64,000 bases of DNA from Morchella semilibera (lineage: Eukaryota; Ascomycota; Pezizomycetes; Pezizales; Morchellaceae), in contig WBVU01000004.1 of assembly GCA_009192285.1 (NCBI GenBank), forward strand, positions 1,076,001-1,140,000, given 5' to 3'. Each line of letters starts with the position of its first letter. Position 1 is the first letter of the stretch. This document shows, piece after piece, positions 47,588-59,726 of this stretch. The position numbers and the translations under genes were made by a program. Below the pieces are notes generated by a model. The model saw nothing but the letters and a program-made list of their open reading frames with translations. It had not been told where the DNA came from and ran no database searches.

Positions 47588-49081
47588 AGTGACCTCACCC
47601 CATTTCTTCATTCTGTATGTATGTACATGTAGTTCTATATGGGGTTTGGCTGTGTGACCTAGCTATATGGGCTGTATGGCCGATTCACTCTTTATATCCA
47701 ATTATCCTCCATATCATCCTGCGCAAGTATGCACAAATACATGTATGCCTAAGTATCGACACCCACCCATAGGTCCGGTGTAGGGTTTTTGGGAGGTAGA
47801 AACTTACAAATTACAATTACTACGATAACCTATGGGTCCGGATTGAGGTTAAGGGATGCATAGTAAATTCGAACTCCCCTTGCTTTTAATGACGTTCTAG
47901 ATCAGTTCAACAAAAAGTCATCCAAAAGGCAAGGTCAGAACCGCATTCACCCAGAATTACCCTGAGCGAGATCCAGAGCAATAAACTATGAGTTGGGCTG
48001 GGGTGAGCAAAGTTATCCCAAGCCAATTGATTACCAGCCGTATGAATCCGAAAGCCACTGGCGCATACATATTGTCCCTAACTAAGCAGAGGGGCTTTGT
48101 ATTCAATACGGATCGATTAACTTGACTGGGTTAAGGTTCCCCGTACAGAAGCATTTCTCTCGGAGGTCCCGGGGTCGAGTTACACGGAATAAGGGGAATT
48201 TCGCTTATTTGTGCTTGACTTAGTCGCCGGGCAACATGTATCTCGTGGCTTGTTCTAGGTGGGGTATTCACCTACATACGTTCCTCTTCCGGGTATGTAT
48301 ATCGAGTGATGCCGTGTGCATTTATAATTATGTAGATTGAAATTTATCTGCACATCCTACAAATGCCATACGATACCTAATAGGGAAAGAGGTTGATAAT
48401 GGATCAAGTCCGTCAAAAGGGATTTGAAAAACTCGGGGAATGATGCTAACTTATTTGGCGTGAAAGCCGGATGTTGATGACATAAGCTTTTTCTTAGATC
48501 CATACAGTACCTACATGTACTCTACAATGTACTTGGGTGTTTCAGTTCTCGGGGTCTCAAATCGGATTTCTACATTGGGGGTTTGGCATCCTATGTGTTT
48601 GTGTTCCAAATTATCACCTGACCTAATGGTATGGTAGATTATTACATGTATATACTGGCTACATAGGATACATTTATCCCTCCGGAGTCTAGGAGACCAT
48701 TCTTTCTAGCATTAATAATAACACGATCCGTACATACATGTACGTACGTACATCATATGGAATCTGGCCTAGTAATGTAAAGCCGTCCGTATAGCTAAAT
48801 AAATTATAGTACCAAAAAGGTGGATGGGGTTTGTATTTATACCTGCATGTCTAAGACTGATCCCGGTAGAATTCTTATACGCCCCGCCGAAAATTACCTA
48901 TCATCTTTCCATTTTTGTTCCTTTAGTTTTGTTACTTCAATTTATATATAGTTAATACCAGCCTAAGAACCATTAAAGAACACTACATGTACAGGAATGG
49001 TATAAACGCAAATATTTTCAGGCTTTTCAGACCCCCCCGAAAATTTAGACTTCACACAACCATTCTACCCCTTTACGTCTC

Positions 49082-51304
49082 TTATTTGCCGTTCACTTCC
49101 GCTGTAGGTGCCCACTTTGACCTCGACCTGATCCTCGACCCAAACAGGAAGAAAGAAATCGGTATTGGTATCATCGCAATTGCAATGAATCCTAGTAACG
49201 AGCCTGCCCAGTTGACACCTAGATTATGGAACATCTGCCTTCCGAATAGTGGAAATCCTGCCGCAAAGACAGAGCGCAGAAATGTGTTTGCGGCAATTGC
49301 GGAGGCGGCACTATTGCGAGTGTTAGAGATAGTTTGATAGAGGAAAGTAAGGATTGAGGGGAGGCTTACAACATAAGATAGGCGTCAATGAGGTAGTTGA
49401 GGGACTGGAGAAAGATGGTGATGAGCCCGATCCCTATGGGGATACCAGCTAAAGTGGGAACTACCCAGTGAACGTTGGGATAGTTTCCACTATATGTTTC
49501 ATGTCAGCATTGTTTTTATGATAACTCATGGCACAATAACGAAGATAAGAACGAACCTCCAAGAAAACCAAAACAGTCCAATAGGAAAAACTATGCTCCC
49601 TATGATTGCGGGCACCAATCGATCCTCTGGGATTGGCACATTATTATTCGCTCGCATTCTTCTATTGGTCCATGGTTGAAATGCAATGACCATAAGACCT
49701 CCCACAATCATCCCGATCACCATCCCCAGGTATGGCAGTGCAGCAACACCAAGGGTATAGCCTCTGATTTCGCCAAACACTATGGGGTACGCTGTAAGGA
49801 AGATATACAATATTCCGCTTTTGGTTGTTAGTATTATTGATTACTAATTTGAGAATTGATTTCCAACTTACTAGATAAAGGCAGTATAAAGACTCAGCAG
49901 GAATATGATCGGCTCACTAAAGAGTAACTTCAAAGGCCTTCCAAAATTCTTTGATATCAACTCTTTGAAATCGACTTCAATCTCCTCCTGTTTTGCATGG
50001 ATCCCCCAATTCCGTGTGAGCCTTCTCAAGTGTGATGCCTTCTCAACAAGAATAATTGGCGGATATGTTTCTTCTAGAAAGAAGATATTTAGGAATAGTG
50101 CAAAAAAGCCCCTAAGATTATGCCATTAGCTCATTTCACCTCGACCCAGGCACTAAAAAAAAAGGCAAACATCAACACCTACATGATAGCCGTAACGTAT
50201 TCTGTCCACCTCCACCCCAAATGGCTCTCCGTGATAAAACCCCCGGCAATTGGTGCAATCAACGGCCCCGAGAAAACGGCCATACTAAACACGGCAATCG
50301 CGGACCCGCGGGTCTCCTGTGTGAATATATCCGCAAACACGGCCCCAACGACCGCCAGAGGACAAGATGCAAAGAACCCACCCCAGAAACGGCATATCAG
50401 CACTGTTTGGGCATCTTTGGCTACAGCAACCGCAATCTGGAAGATGGAGAATCCGAATATACCGAGGATGAGAGGAATACGGCGGCCCTTGAGTTCGGAC
50501 ATGGGCGCCCAGATTAAGGGGCCACTAGCAAAGCCGAGGACCTATGAGTTATTAGAGACGTGACTACATTCAAAGATTGCATGCAACTGAGGATGTACAT
50601 AAAACGAGAGCCCGAGAATCGCAACTTCGGCGCTGATGCCGAAAAAGACTGCAGAACATAAGATTTTAGCTGTTTGCTCCTAATCACTATGAAGGCTATA
50701 ATATGTAAATACTAACTTGCTACATCTTCCGTCGCAGATGAAAATACGCTGCTACCCCATGCCGAAACCAAAGTGGTGTACCCTAAGACTGCAGCTGTAA
50801 CCAGCCTGTAATGCTAAATTAATATATACCCTTTCAGTGATATATCGACATATCGGTACAAATACTACAACAAACATACTTCTTCTTCAGAGGCCAATTT
50901 TGCCCGTGCATCGGATCATCACTGCCTTCGAAATCAACCACATATTGCTCCCTATGCGGCAGTTGTGGCGGATACTCCTTCCCACCACCAAACGGAGGCA
51001 GCTCATCCTTCGCCGCATAATCATCCACCATACGTCCCACCGTATTACTATATATCGATAAGTGTGTCCGCTGCCTCTCGAGCTGGATCCTGTTTGAGCC
51101 TTCACCTCGAGGTTCGGGAATGATGTCGCGGTGTGTACATTGTCTACTCAGATCATCGTCATTGTTTGTATGTGTATGAGAGGAGCCACTAGAGGGGTAT
51201 TCAGGTTCTACTGGGCTCCCCATGCTTGGGGGATTGTGGAGTTGGTGGGAAGCTTGTCGTTCTGCTCTTTCGATATCGAGGGAAACATCACTAGGATCCA
51301 ACAT
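49082..51304 (-). CDS. MFS transporter, DHA1 drug/polyamine exporter type
   Basis: Proton-coupled exporter of the plasma membrane, 12-TM DHA1 family (Flu1/Tpo-like). Eight exons (51304-50880, 50805-50717, 50648-50599, 50541-50183, 50111-49872, 49817-49557, 49489-49370, 49310-49082) give 590 aa with all phases consistent. The N-terminal ~140 residues are cytosolic and polar. Seen: DPMHGQNWPLKKK just before TM1, the TM1 start AVLGYTTLVSAWGSSVFSSA, the motif-A equivalent WAPMSELKGRRIPL between TM2 and TM3, FLEETYPPIIL after TM6, and SAIAANTFLRSVFAAGFPLF late in the protein. The family is certain; the substrate is not readable. Confidence 0.92.
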
Positions 51305-52849
51305 TGCTTCAAGTAAAAAACACTGACTAGCTGGGAAAAAGCTGGGAAGAGGAGTTACAGACAAGATATGAAAACGACGACAAAAAAAAAAAAAAGAGAC
51401 AGAGTGCCGCCTATAGGGAAAAACCCAGTATATGTAACGGCTGCATAACTAATAGGACACGAGAAGTTCTCCCAGTACCTATTATCAATACTGAGAATGC
51501 CGTAGACCCGGGAGTGAGTCTAGCATTGTCCCCCTATTGAAAATATTGAAAACACTTGGACGGTAAAGTACCCGGTAGGCGCGGGAGGTGTGGAGCTCAA
51601 GTTAAAGGTTGCCTGCTGCACAGGGGTTTTTGTTTAGACAACCTGTCTTGGGGGGGTGTTTCCATGGGCTCGGGAGTCGGCATTATAGCCCGCATCTGAA
51701 GCGTGCATTAAAAAAAAAAAACCCCCCACCAGGTGACGTAAATTGGTGATAAAACCCAAAGGCCTGGTCAAAGATTTTTTTTCTTCCCCTTCGGCATATT
51801 GACAGACGCACAGGTCCTTGAGGAAGAAGGGGGGGGGGGCAGGGGGCAGACTATAAACTGCTATACAAAAAGAAATGCGGAGGTTAACTCTACAAGTCAC
51901 CACAACGAACGGACAAACCCGACTATGATAGAGAAATAGAATAGCGGTTTTTGGTCGGCAATTGATTGCTTGGTGCACAGCCGGCAACAAATTAGGAGCC
52001 GCTTGCGTCATGTCATCTCGTATGGGGCACTCGAGTCGGCCACCACGCAATTTATCGGTAGTTGAGTAAGGCACCATGTAGGAGCAGTACACGACATGAG
52101 CGACAGGTAGGTCGTGCACTGGTAACAGCATGCCATCCCACCCTCCTCCTAATGTTCCCTTTTCATCTCCCATCATGTCAAATTGCCGGGAGGAGGAGGA
52201 GTGGCAGGCTACATATAGTTTCAGAAAAAAAGACGAGCTGGGAGGAGAGAGGCTTTGACCCTACATGTTATAGTAACTTTGGTCATCCAGCGTCACTCGC
52301 TTGGATTACTAGTAGTGTGCATGCCGAGGTAGCTAACTTAAAGGTATTGATTGATTGTTGCTGACAGGATTGGTATGGTTTATTATTTATTAGTACTAAT
52401 AGGCCCTGGTCATGTTCGATCGGTCGTGGTATGGAGTAGACATTCTTTATTAGAAACTACAGGTATGTACTGTAATTAGTTACTTTGCACGTCCCTACTT
52501 TTGGGTTATATTTACATTACAGTAAGAGCTGAGCAGAGCAAGTTAGTACCTGCATGTAGCGCTCGTTAGCAGCAGTTGATTTCAGTAGGTACCTACAAGT
52601 ACGCAGATAAGAGACATGCAAAAACCGACTAAAACATATGAAATGAGCCACCGAAGGAAGAAATGTAATACCCCCCACTCCACGAGAATTAATAAGAGAG
52701 CCACGCGGAATCGACAGAAACAAAAACAACCCAGCCTTCAAAGTCCTTTAGAAAATATCGAGAAAGAAATGCTGAAACAGTGCGTAATTTCTAGCTTGCT
52801 AGTAAGATATACTCATAATGCCAATAAAAGCCCTAACTCCCTTTCACCC
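51305..52849. other. Intergenic, 1.5 kb
   Basis: Upstream of the MFS gene and downstream of the F-box gene. A 180-codon minus-strand frame at 51634-52176 has no family features and spans homopolymers; I take it as chance. Confidence 0.45.
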
Positions 52850-55800
52850 TCAAACCTCAACACAGGGCCTGAGGATAACCCCAATCTTATCGCAATACTT
52901 CTCCTCCGCTCTATCCACAATCCATGTAGTGTCAACATGCATCCCGGTTATCTCCTCTCCGTCCTGCACGTCTACGGCGCGCTCATGGTAGTAACGTTCA
53001 TCCTCCCAGTTATCAGGGGCCGTTCCTAAAAATATGTGTCTCCCAAAGTTCGTCTTTAACTGTATCGAGCATAACCATGGATTGAACACATATAGCACCT
53101 GTGTGATTCTCTCGCCACCGAGTCCGTCAATATCGATCCGTTCGACCTTCCACCCCTTCACGCCGCTGTCCTCACCGTTCCGGATAAGGGAACGGATACG
53201 CGTGGTATTCAAGTGTGACGAAGGATCCCCGATCAGGATCTCGTCCATCTTTTCAAAGTCGCGGAACTTGACATGGCAGATGGCGGCGACCCTCCTCCCG
53301 CAGACAGGCAGCGTTGTATACCGCCAGGACACATATATCCTCTTTAATCTTTCTGGGTCAAAAAGGGCGAACGTTCGCTTATGCTCAACAGCAAGAAGCG
53401 TGTCAGGACCATCAACTTCCTCAATTCGTAGAGCCGCCTCGAAATGTGGGCTCGTGATCAACGGTGCCATGCGGCTATTGCGCGGCAGCGAGAGTACATC
53501 GCTCCTCCATAATCTTTTGGTCTCATTGCATTGTGGCTCATAAAACTCTGTGATCGGATCCGACGATGGAGATGGCCTCTCATCTGATGCGGCCCGGATA
53601 AGCTCTTCCCCTGGTTGTGCTGCGCGACAGAGTAGTCCAAACTGATTCTTGACATAGTCAATATAACCTTCCGGACCATAGTTCCCTAAGACGTGAGTTA
53701 CCTGAGTCTTTATGCTGTAGACTCCTATCGGAATCCAGTCTTCGTTTACAGGGATTTCATATTCGGTCCCGCGGCGCTCTTTTCCAAAGTACGGACTTGC
53801 CTTTGTGGCTGTCGTAAATGCGACGGCGTCGAGCCAGGGCCCGAGTCCCATACGGTAGAATGCTCGCTCTATTCGGCCTCCCTCAAGCTCAAATTTGGCC
53901 ATAGTCTCGCCGATTTCGCCGAAAACGTCGCCCCAGCCTGAGCCTTCTCGACGGAACCGTAGGCCTTTAAACGGTTTCCATGCGCCAACTCCCATATATG
54001 CTATTATAGCCTCTAGTTTCTCGCCATTGTCCCCATCGAAGAATTCGTATTCGTATTTTCGGAGGTATGGAATAGGTGGGGTCGGGATTGTTATGCTGTT
54101 TGGGAAAAGCGGGTGTGTGGGGTGCTTGTTACCGGACCTGTAGACAACCTTTGGCCTAGGTAGTTTTTGAAGGTACTGTGGTGCATATGGTAGGCTGAAT
54201 ATTGCGGCCAACCCACGAATGGAATTTACAGTATGGTTGAACTTGTACCCTGCCGGGAGTGTTTTTGGCTTGCTCCCCCGCGCAATTCGAGTGCGAAACT
54301 ATAAAGCAACAGCAACCCGTCAGTAACCTACACTAAAAGGAACATGGGGCTAAACTCACTTTCATTTCTGTAACCTCTGTACAATCCCAATCGTCATCGT
54401 CCAAGTCCTCTTCATCCCGATAGTCTGCATCATCCCACCCCTTCCTTGGGCCGTACTCACTTGCCCAACTAGTCTTCGCCTTCACTTTACCCCACGAGCA
54501 GCTCACTAACCACCGCCCCTCAGGCTCCTGGTACTCGGCTGTCTTGACTTTTTGGCCTTTTCCCACGAGCCCAAAGCTCTTCACCGTCCCATCGATAAAC
54601 ATAAATCGTAAACCTCTAACCTCGCCCCAGACCTCTATCCGCCGAAGTGCCTTGTGCGTCCAAACAGACCCACACCATGTGATCCACCCACCGTCAATTG
54701 GGTCCTGCCTGATCTTATCCTTCTCAATAACAAAATCGTTGGCGCTCGGCATGACATCCTCCCATAGATTTCCTTGCCCGTCGCGCGACTCGAAGGGGAG
54801 AATCGTTTGCGCGGACTTCAGCATCCACTCATTATGTTCGCGGTATACATTCATATCAACTACCTCTTTACCCTTGCCCTTGGTAATAGCTTTAACTGCC
54901 TGTATAACCGCGACTACACCAAGGCGGGTGAATCGCTTCTTGGTGTTAGAGTACGCGTAGTGGAGTGCGCTTACTATCCGGTCGTCTTCTCGAGCTAAAG
55001 GCCCCCGGCCAGGAACAAAGTGGGTCGGGCAACCTACGAACTTGGGTCCAAAGAATTCGCTACAGCGTCCGAGATTTGTTACAAACTGCAACAATGAATC
55101 ATAGTTTAGCTTCAAATTTTCTCTCCAAAGGAATAGGGTTAGGGTTTCTTGGAGCGAGAAACATGAGAAATCACTCACCGCAATAGATGCAGCTCCTTCC
55201 CGCAATCCACCTGTAACTATTACCCCTTCAATCATTTCTTGGTGGCCGAAGTCTAGTTGGAAATGTTCGGAAAACTCGCCGGACCGTTCTCCTACGCTGA
55301 TTTCCTCTTGGTTATGGCTCTGGAATACTAACCCTCTTAGTCCGTTTTCGTCCCACCATCCGCTCACCCTTACTACTCCTTCAAAGGCTACTATATCCCC
55401 TGCTACTCGCCCTGCAAAAGCAATATCGCAGTCACTACCCACGCTACTCATGAGTCCTTCTGGAACATCGAGAGCCCGCCAGGGACCAGTAACAGGCTTA
55501 TGATCATCATCGCCGCCTGTATAAGCCCTTATCATGGGAGTTTCGTCATAAACTTCTGCAGATGATGAAGGTGTGTCGGTTATCATAGGATCACCTAGCG
55601 GGAGGTATTCATCCTGCAGGACTTTGAGCGGCGCAAGAAGCCCGATCGCCCGGATCCCATGCTGATCACATATTCCAGTAATCCCCACTAGGTGCTCTTG
55701 ACGAAACATCCGCGGGATTACGAGTTTATAGTAACCCACTCCAGTCTCATCACTACCAAAGTCTGGTGGGAGTCCGAAATATTCGGTACGAACAGTTGCA

Positions 55801-57653
55801 CCACCAATCATAAGCAAGAACTGAATCCCCATGATGCGACTTCCCGTACCCAGCGCTACTATGAACCCTAGAATTTTATCAAAATTTGTGATATCGGTGT
55901 GCAGCCCAGTTGCGAGTCCAAATCGGCGCTCAGACCCAGGGGTTTCACCAAGAAACGAGAGACCTGTCATACGTCCTGTTTCGGGGTTCGTATACACTCT
56001 GATTCTGATAACACCATTGTCTCCAAATAAAGCCGTCTCTGCTGTTCCGCCCTCTACGTCGTAACCTCTGACTAAACCCCCGTCATGGAGGGTAAATGTG
56101 AAATTTTCCCAATCCACCTCGTTTTTTCTAAGCTCTCTCAAGGTTCGTGGCGCAGTTTCGCAGAGCTCTTCCGTTAAACTCTCTATGATCTTATAGATGC
56201 GTTGTTGGTTCTTGAATGGCCCCGGAACCCCAAGTTTTTGGTTGAAGAGTATTAGTACAGCCCTCCAATCGATTTTGTAACGTTGGGGGCCAGATAGGAA
56301 CCCTGTGAGGACGTTACTGGAGAAAAAGCGGTACTCTGTGTGGAGAATACGGCGGAAAAGGGATTGAGGTAGATTCACAGCTGCCATGGGGCGAGAAGAG
56401 ATACGGAGGTTACATATATCCCGGGCGGGGAGGAATGTAAAGATATTGAGCGCAATATCGGCAGGGAGAGCGTTAAATATGTCATTGGAGGATGGAGGAT
56501 AGTGGATAGGCGAGGTAAGTGAGGGGGGGAATGATGATGGGGTCAACTGGGATGAGGGTGCCATGGGATGTGTGGGGAGTACCGCGAGAAGTGGAGGATT
56601 GGCAAGTATGTCCGATATAGATTCTTCAGAGGGCTCACTTAACCACCACTAATACCATTTGTTAATGAAATAATGGAGATAGACTTTGGGTTGAAACTTA
56701 CACCTTCACCCTTCCTAACCTCCCATCTGCCCTTCTCATGATTTTCGACGATCCTTCTGCCATATGCCCACCTCACCATCTGCAATCTCTCATCGACCGC
56801 ACTATCCCAATACCCCACAGTAAAGAATCTCCACACAACATCACTTGAAAGCCACCATTTGATCCCATCGTACAGCTTGACTCCCGCGTCCTGGCACCAA
56901 TATCGCATGGCTTTCATAAACTCCTCCCAGCAATGCTCGTGTACCGGTATCATCTCAATCCCTCTCTCAGCGTTATCATTAACTGCTGTGTAGAACTGGT
57001 ATTCATCCTCGCTGCCGTCTTCATTGTCGGGCGTGACCGTCACCCCATAGCCATGTGGCAACACACCAAACTCAGACTCGGATTCGGAAACGTACCCCAC
57101 ACCTGTGATGCGAGTAGAGATTCCGCTAAATGTACGGCGATTCCGCCGTTTCCTCTGGGCAGCTGGCGTAGGTGAATCTAAAGGTGAGGGAATGTTCGTG
57201 TCGTTATTTCCGCCATCGTTTTCGTTTGTTGCGGGAGGCACCAGAACGCCATCGTCACCATCACCACTAATATCTCCTGTCTCTGAGTCCTCCTCTTCGC
57301 TAAACTCCTCGTCGTCCGAGTCCATATCCGGGGGGTTTAATACCCAATCATTGTTATTCTTTACCACAATCCCGCGGAATCGTTCAAACCACTGCAGCAC
57401 TCATCAGTTACAAAACGGTATTGCTCTTCAGTAGATAGAGAAGTCATACTTTGTTGGGAATACTGGTGATATCCTCACCAGGAGCGGAGATAACGCTGTC
57501 ATTATTACTATTAGTATTTGTGCCTAGCCAGTGCTTCTTCTCGGCTTTCTGGTCCTTGAGACAGCTATTAATGTCCACGTCGATTTCGGCAGACAAGGGA
57601 CCGCCACACATAGCGCAAAAGTGAATGCGTGGGGGGGTCTCGTCGTAAAGCAT
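52850..57653 (-). CDS. Very large F-box protein, ~1543 aa
   Basis: Four exons (57653-57450, 57391-56702, 56648-54360, 54298-52850), all joined in phase 0 with good GT/AG sites (GTAAGT, GTGAGT donors). The N-terminus carries HFCAMCGGPL, a short Cys motif seen at the start of related ascomycete F-box proteins. An acidic low-complexity stretch follows, then a conserved VHEHCWEEFMKAM block. The F-box is internal, about residue 340: DIFNALPADIALNIFTFLPA followed by CNLRISSR. After it come ~1100 residues, probably substrate-binding, with no nameable domain. F-box proteins recruit targets to SCF ubiquitin ligases. An ATG at 57914 is in frame, but 57653 sits just before the conserved start. Two separate genes (split at 56648 or 54360) are possible, but the splice sites favour one. 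Confidence 0.8.
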
Positions 57654-58538
57654 CTTCAAGGTCTGCGACACATACGGTATGCGAGGTAGTGAGGTGGGTT
57701 GTGGGTGCGCGTTGCTGTAGACGTGGTTATAGTGGAACATCAAGAGGTGAAGGCTGAGATGGAAGGAGCTACCTAGTATGGTAGGTATTGAGCTCTTATC
57801 ACCTACCAGTCGTGTGTGGGCGAGGGAGTGAAGTGAGGTGAGAGCAGTTCTGTAATGTTTGCTTGCCTTGCCAGTGCAGCTTGCTTCCCTTTTTTGCTTT
57901 TTGCTTTGGTTCAAACAGGGGATACTTTACATCCTACAGGGGTGTGTCGGGAGAGAAGGTGGGTCACCGTGGGTGGCTTTACATGCATGCACAATAGAAT
58001 TGTGGAGGTGTAAGGCCCGCAATGAAGTGAATCACTATTCAGGAGTTTTTCTCTATGCTCTAGTGGCCTGGCGTTTTGAGACCTCAGCGGCGGTTGTCTC
58101 TATGATGCATGTTAATATTCAGCGTGGGTTAGGGTTGTGGTGTAGTACCACATACATGTAGTCCTTAATAAATCAGCCCCCAGCCGCGGTACAGGCGCTT
58201 ACGAGCGAGCAACTGACATTTGGGTATTTTTGTCACAGAAGTTTTGTACCAATCATAAGCACATACATGTAGTATAGTACACAATTAGCATACATGTAAA
58301 GGAAAGAGCCCACGCATTACAATGTCCCCCCGTACTCTAAATTTGTTGAACGAAACGCCCAAAAAAAAAGAAAAGACCTGCAAGACTCCCAGAAAACGTA
58401 GAGAAAAAAAGAAAGCGTAAAACCCAGCCATTAAGCAAATAAGTAAATGAAGACAGCATTACAAAAAAAAAAAGTGTCCAAAGCCAGCCGGACGCGCGAT
58501 TTTCCGCCCCCCCGAAAGCCCTCCTTGTAACCCAAACC
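57654..58538. other. Intergenic, ~0.9 kb
   Basis: Promoter side of the F-box gene and 3' side of the acyltransferase gene. TACATGTA occurs at about 58153, 58264 and 58291. No gene is supported. Confidence 0.45.
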
Positions 58539-59726
58539 CTACAAGTCTTCAAGCACCCTTACCACCTCTTCCATCTCTTTGATATCAAGCCCCGTCGCGC
58601 ACAGAACACTAGGTGGCCCCCCCTTTACCTCTCTGCCGACCAAGTTTTTCCCCACCTTCCCCGGCCCAATGCCCACCCATCTCTCTACACCTTGCACTCT
58701 CTCTAAGTATCCAATGCTGCCCTTCCATTGAACAGTTTCTACTGCCTGCGCTGCCAGGTGCTTCTTCATAGGCTCAACACCTTCATACGGCCTCCCTGTG
58801 GCATTTGCTACCACCTTTTCAAAGCCTGACCGTATCTCCATTTGATCCAACAAGTCTTTGACAACTCTAACCGCTGGGTACATTATATGCGAGTGAAAAG
58901 GAGCGCTAACATTCAACCTAATAGCACGCGGGTCGCTCCCTTTGAATTTCCTCATATAGCACAAGAACGCCTAGATCGCTCTTACATACCCGCTTAGCAC
59001 TATCTACGTTGACGAGTTGATGTTTGCCATCTCGAGAAACTCGTCATCAGGTAGGACCTCTGAATGGATAAAATCGTAGAATTTTCTCATTAAACCCTCC
59101 ATAAGGTTCGGTTCTACCATAATCGCCCACATACCTAGTTCGCCCGGTGTTGCATCGGCGCAGAAGGCCATCTTTTCGCCGCGCCGCCGAACGAGGGTCA
59201 AGGCATCTTCAAGGGAAATGACATCGGCTGCCACGAGCGCAGAAAATTCGCCGAGCGAATGACCAAGAAGATAGTCAAAGTTTGCCGTTCTGAGACCGAA
59301 GTCTTGCTCCAATACGCGTAGGATTGAGATAGAGGTGATCAGAATGGCGGGTTGTGCATTTGAGGTGTGAGTGAGCTCGACACAGGGCCCACCAGAGATT
59401 ATTTTGCGTAACCCAGGACAGGTAGCCTCGAGAACTTCAAGAAGTGGTTTGAGAGTACGTGGGAAGTTCTTTATAAGGGGCGTTAGCATTCCTGGTTTCT
59501 GGGTGCCTTGGCCTGAGTCATATTGCATGTTAGCTTGCTATAAACATAATTATATAACAAGAATAGGAAATAGAAATATGGGCCGTAGGTACCTACCAGG
59601 AAAGAATAAGGCTGTCTTTGGCCTCTGGGCGATAGAGGTGTTTGAGATATATCGGGAAAGACAGGGACGACGGAATGTCTGCACCTGTTTTGAAAGGGCC
59701 GGTATTAACCTTGTTTGGGGGTTCAT
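58539..59726 (-). CDS. MCT1: Malonyl-CoA:ACP transacylase, mitochondrial, with two in-frame UAG codons
   Basis: Loads malonyl groups onto mitochondrial ACP for type II fatty-acid synthesis. Exon 1 (59726-59597) gives an Arg/Ser-rich mitochondrial presequence and TALFFPG. After an 84-nt intron, exon 2 continues QGTQKPGM, PAILITSISILRVL, the nucleophile motif GHSLGEFSAL, NVSAPFHSHIM with the catalytic His, and WVGIGPGKV. One reading frame runs from 59512 to the stop at 58539, but it contains TAG at 59006-59004 and 58973-58971. The residues around both are family-like (NINSST-stop-IVLSG, then ...stop-AFLCYMRKF). An in-frame 57-nt intron (59007-58951: GTAGAT...GAG) would remove both stops, but also the conserved IVLSG. 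The gene may be split, spliced, edited or dead. Confidence 0.8.

Larger units (their letters stand above)
45215..49081. other. Gene-poor region, 3.9 kb
   Basis: Between two convergent genes. It holds a perfect 26-bp inverted repeat (46385-46450), the second copy of the dispersed repeat (47440-47587) and a T-tract near 46204. TACATGTA palindromes are dense from 46355 to 48970. No gene is supported. Confidence 0.5.

Noticed and set aside
51634-52176. 180-codon minus-strand open frame
   Set aside because: Spans homopolymers, has no domain-like stretch, and composition is like the surrounding spacer.
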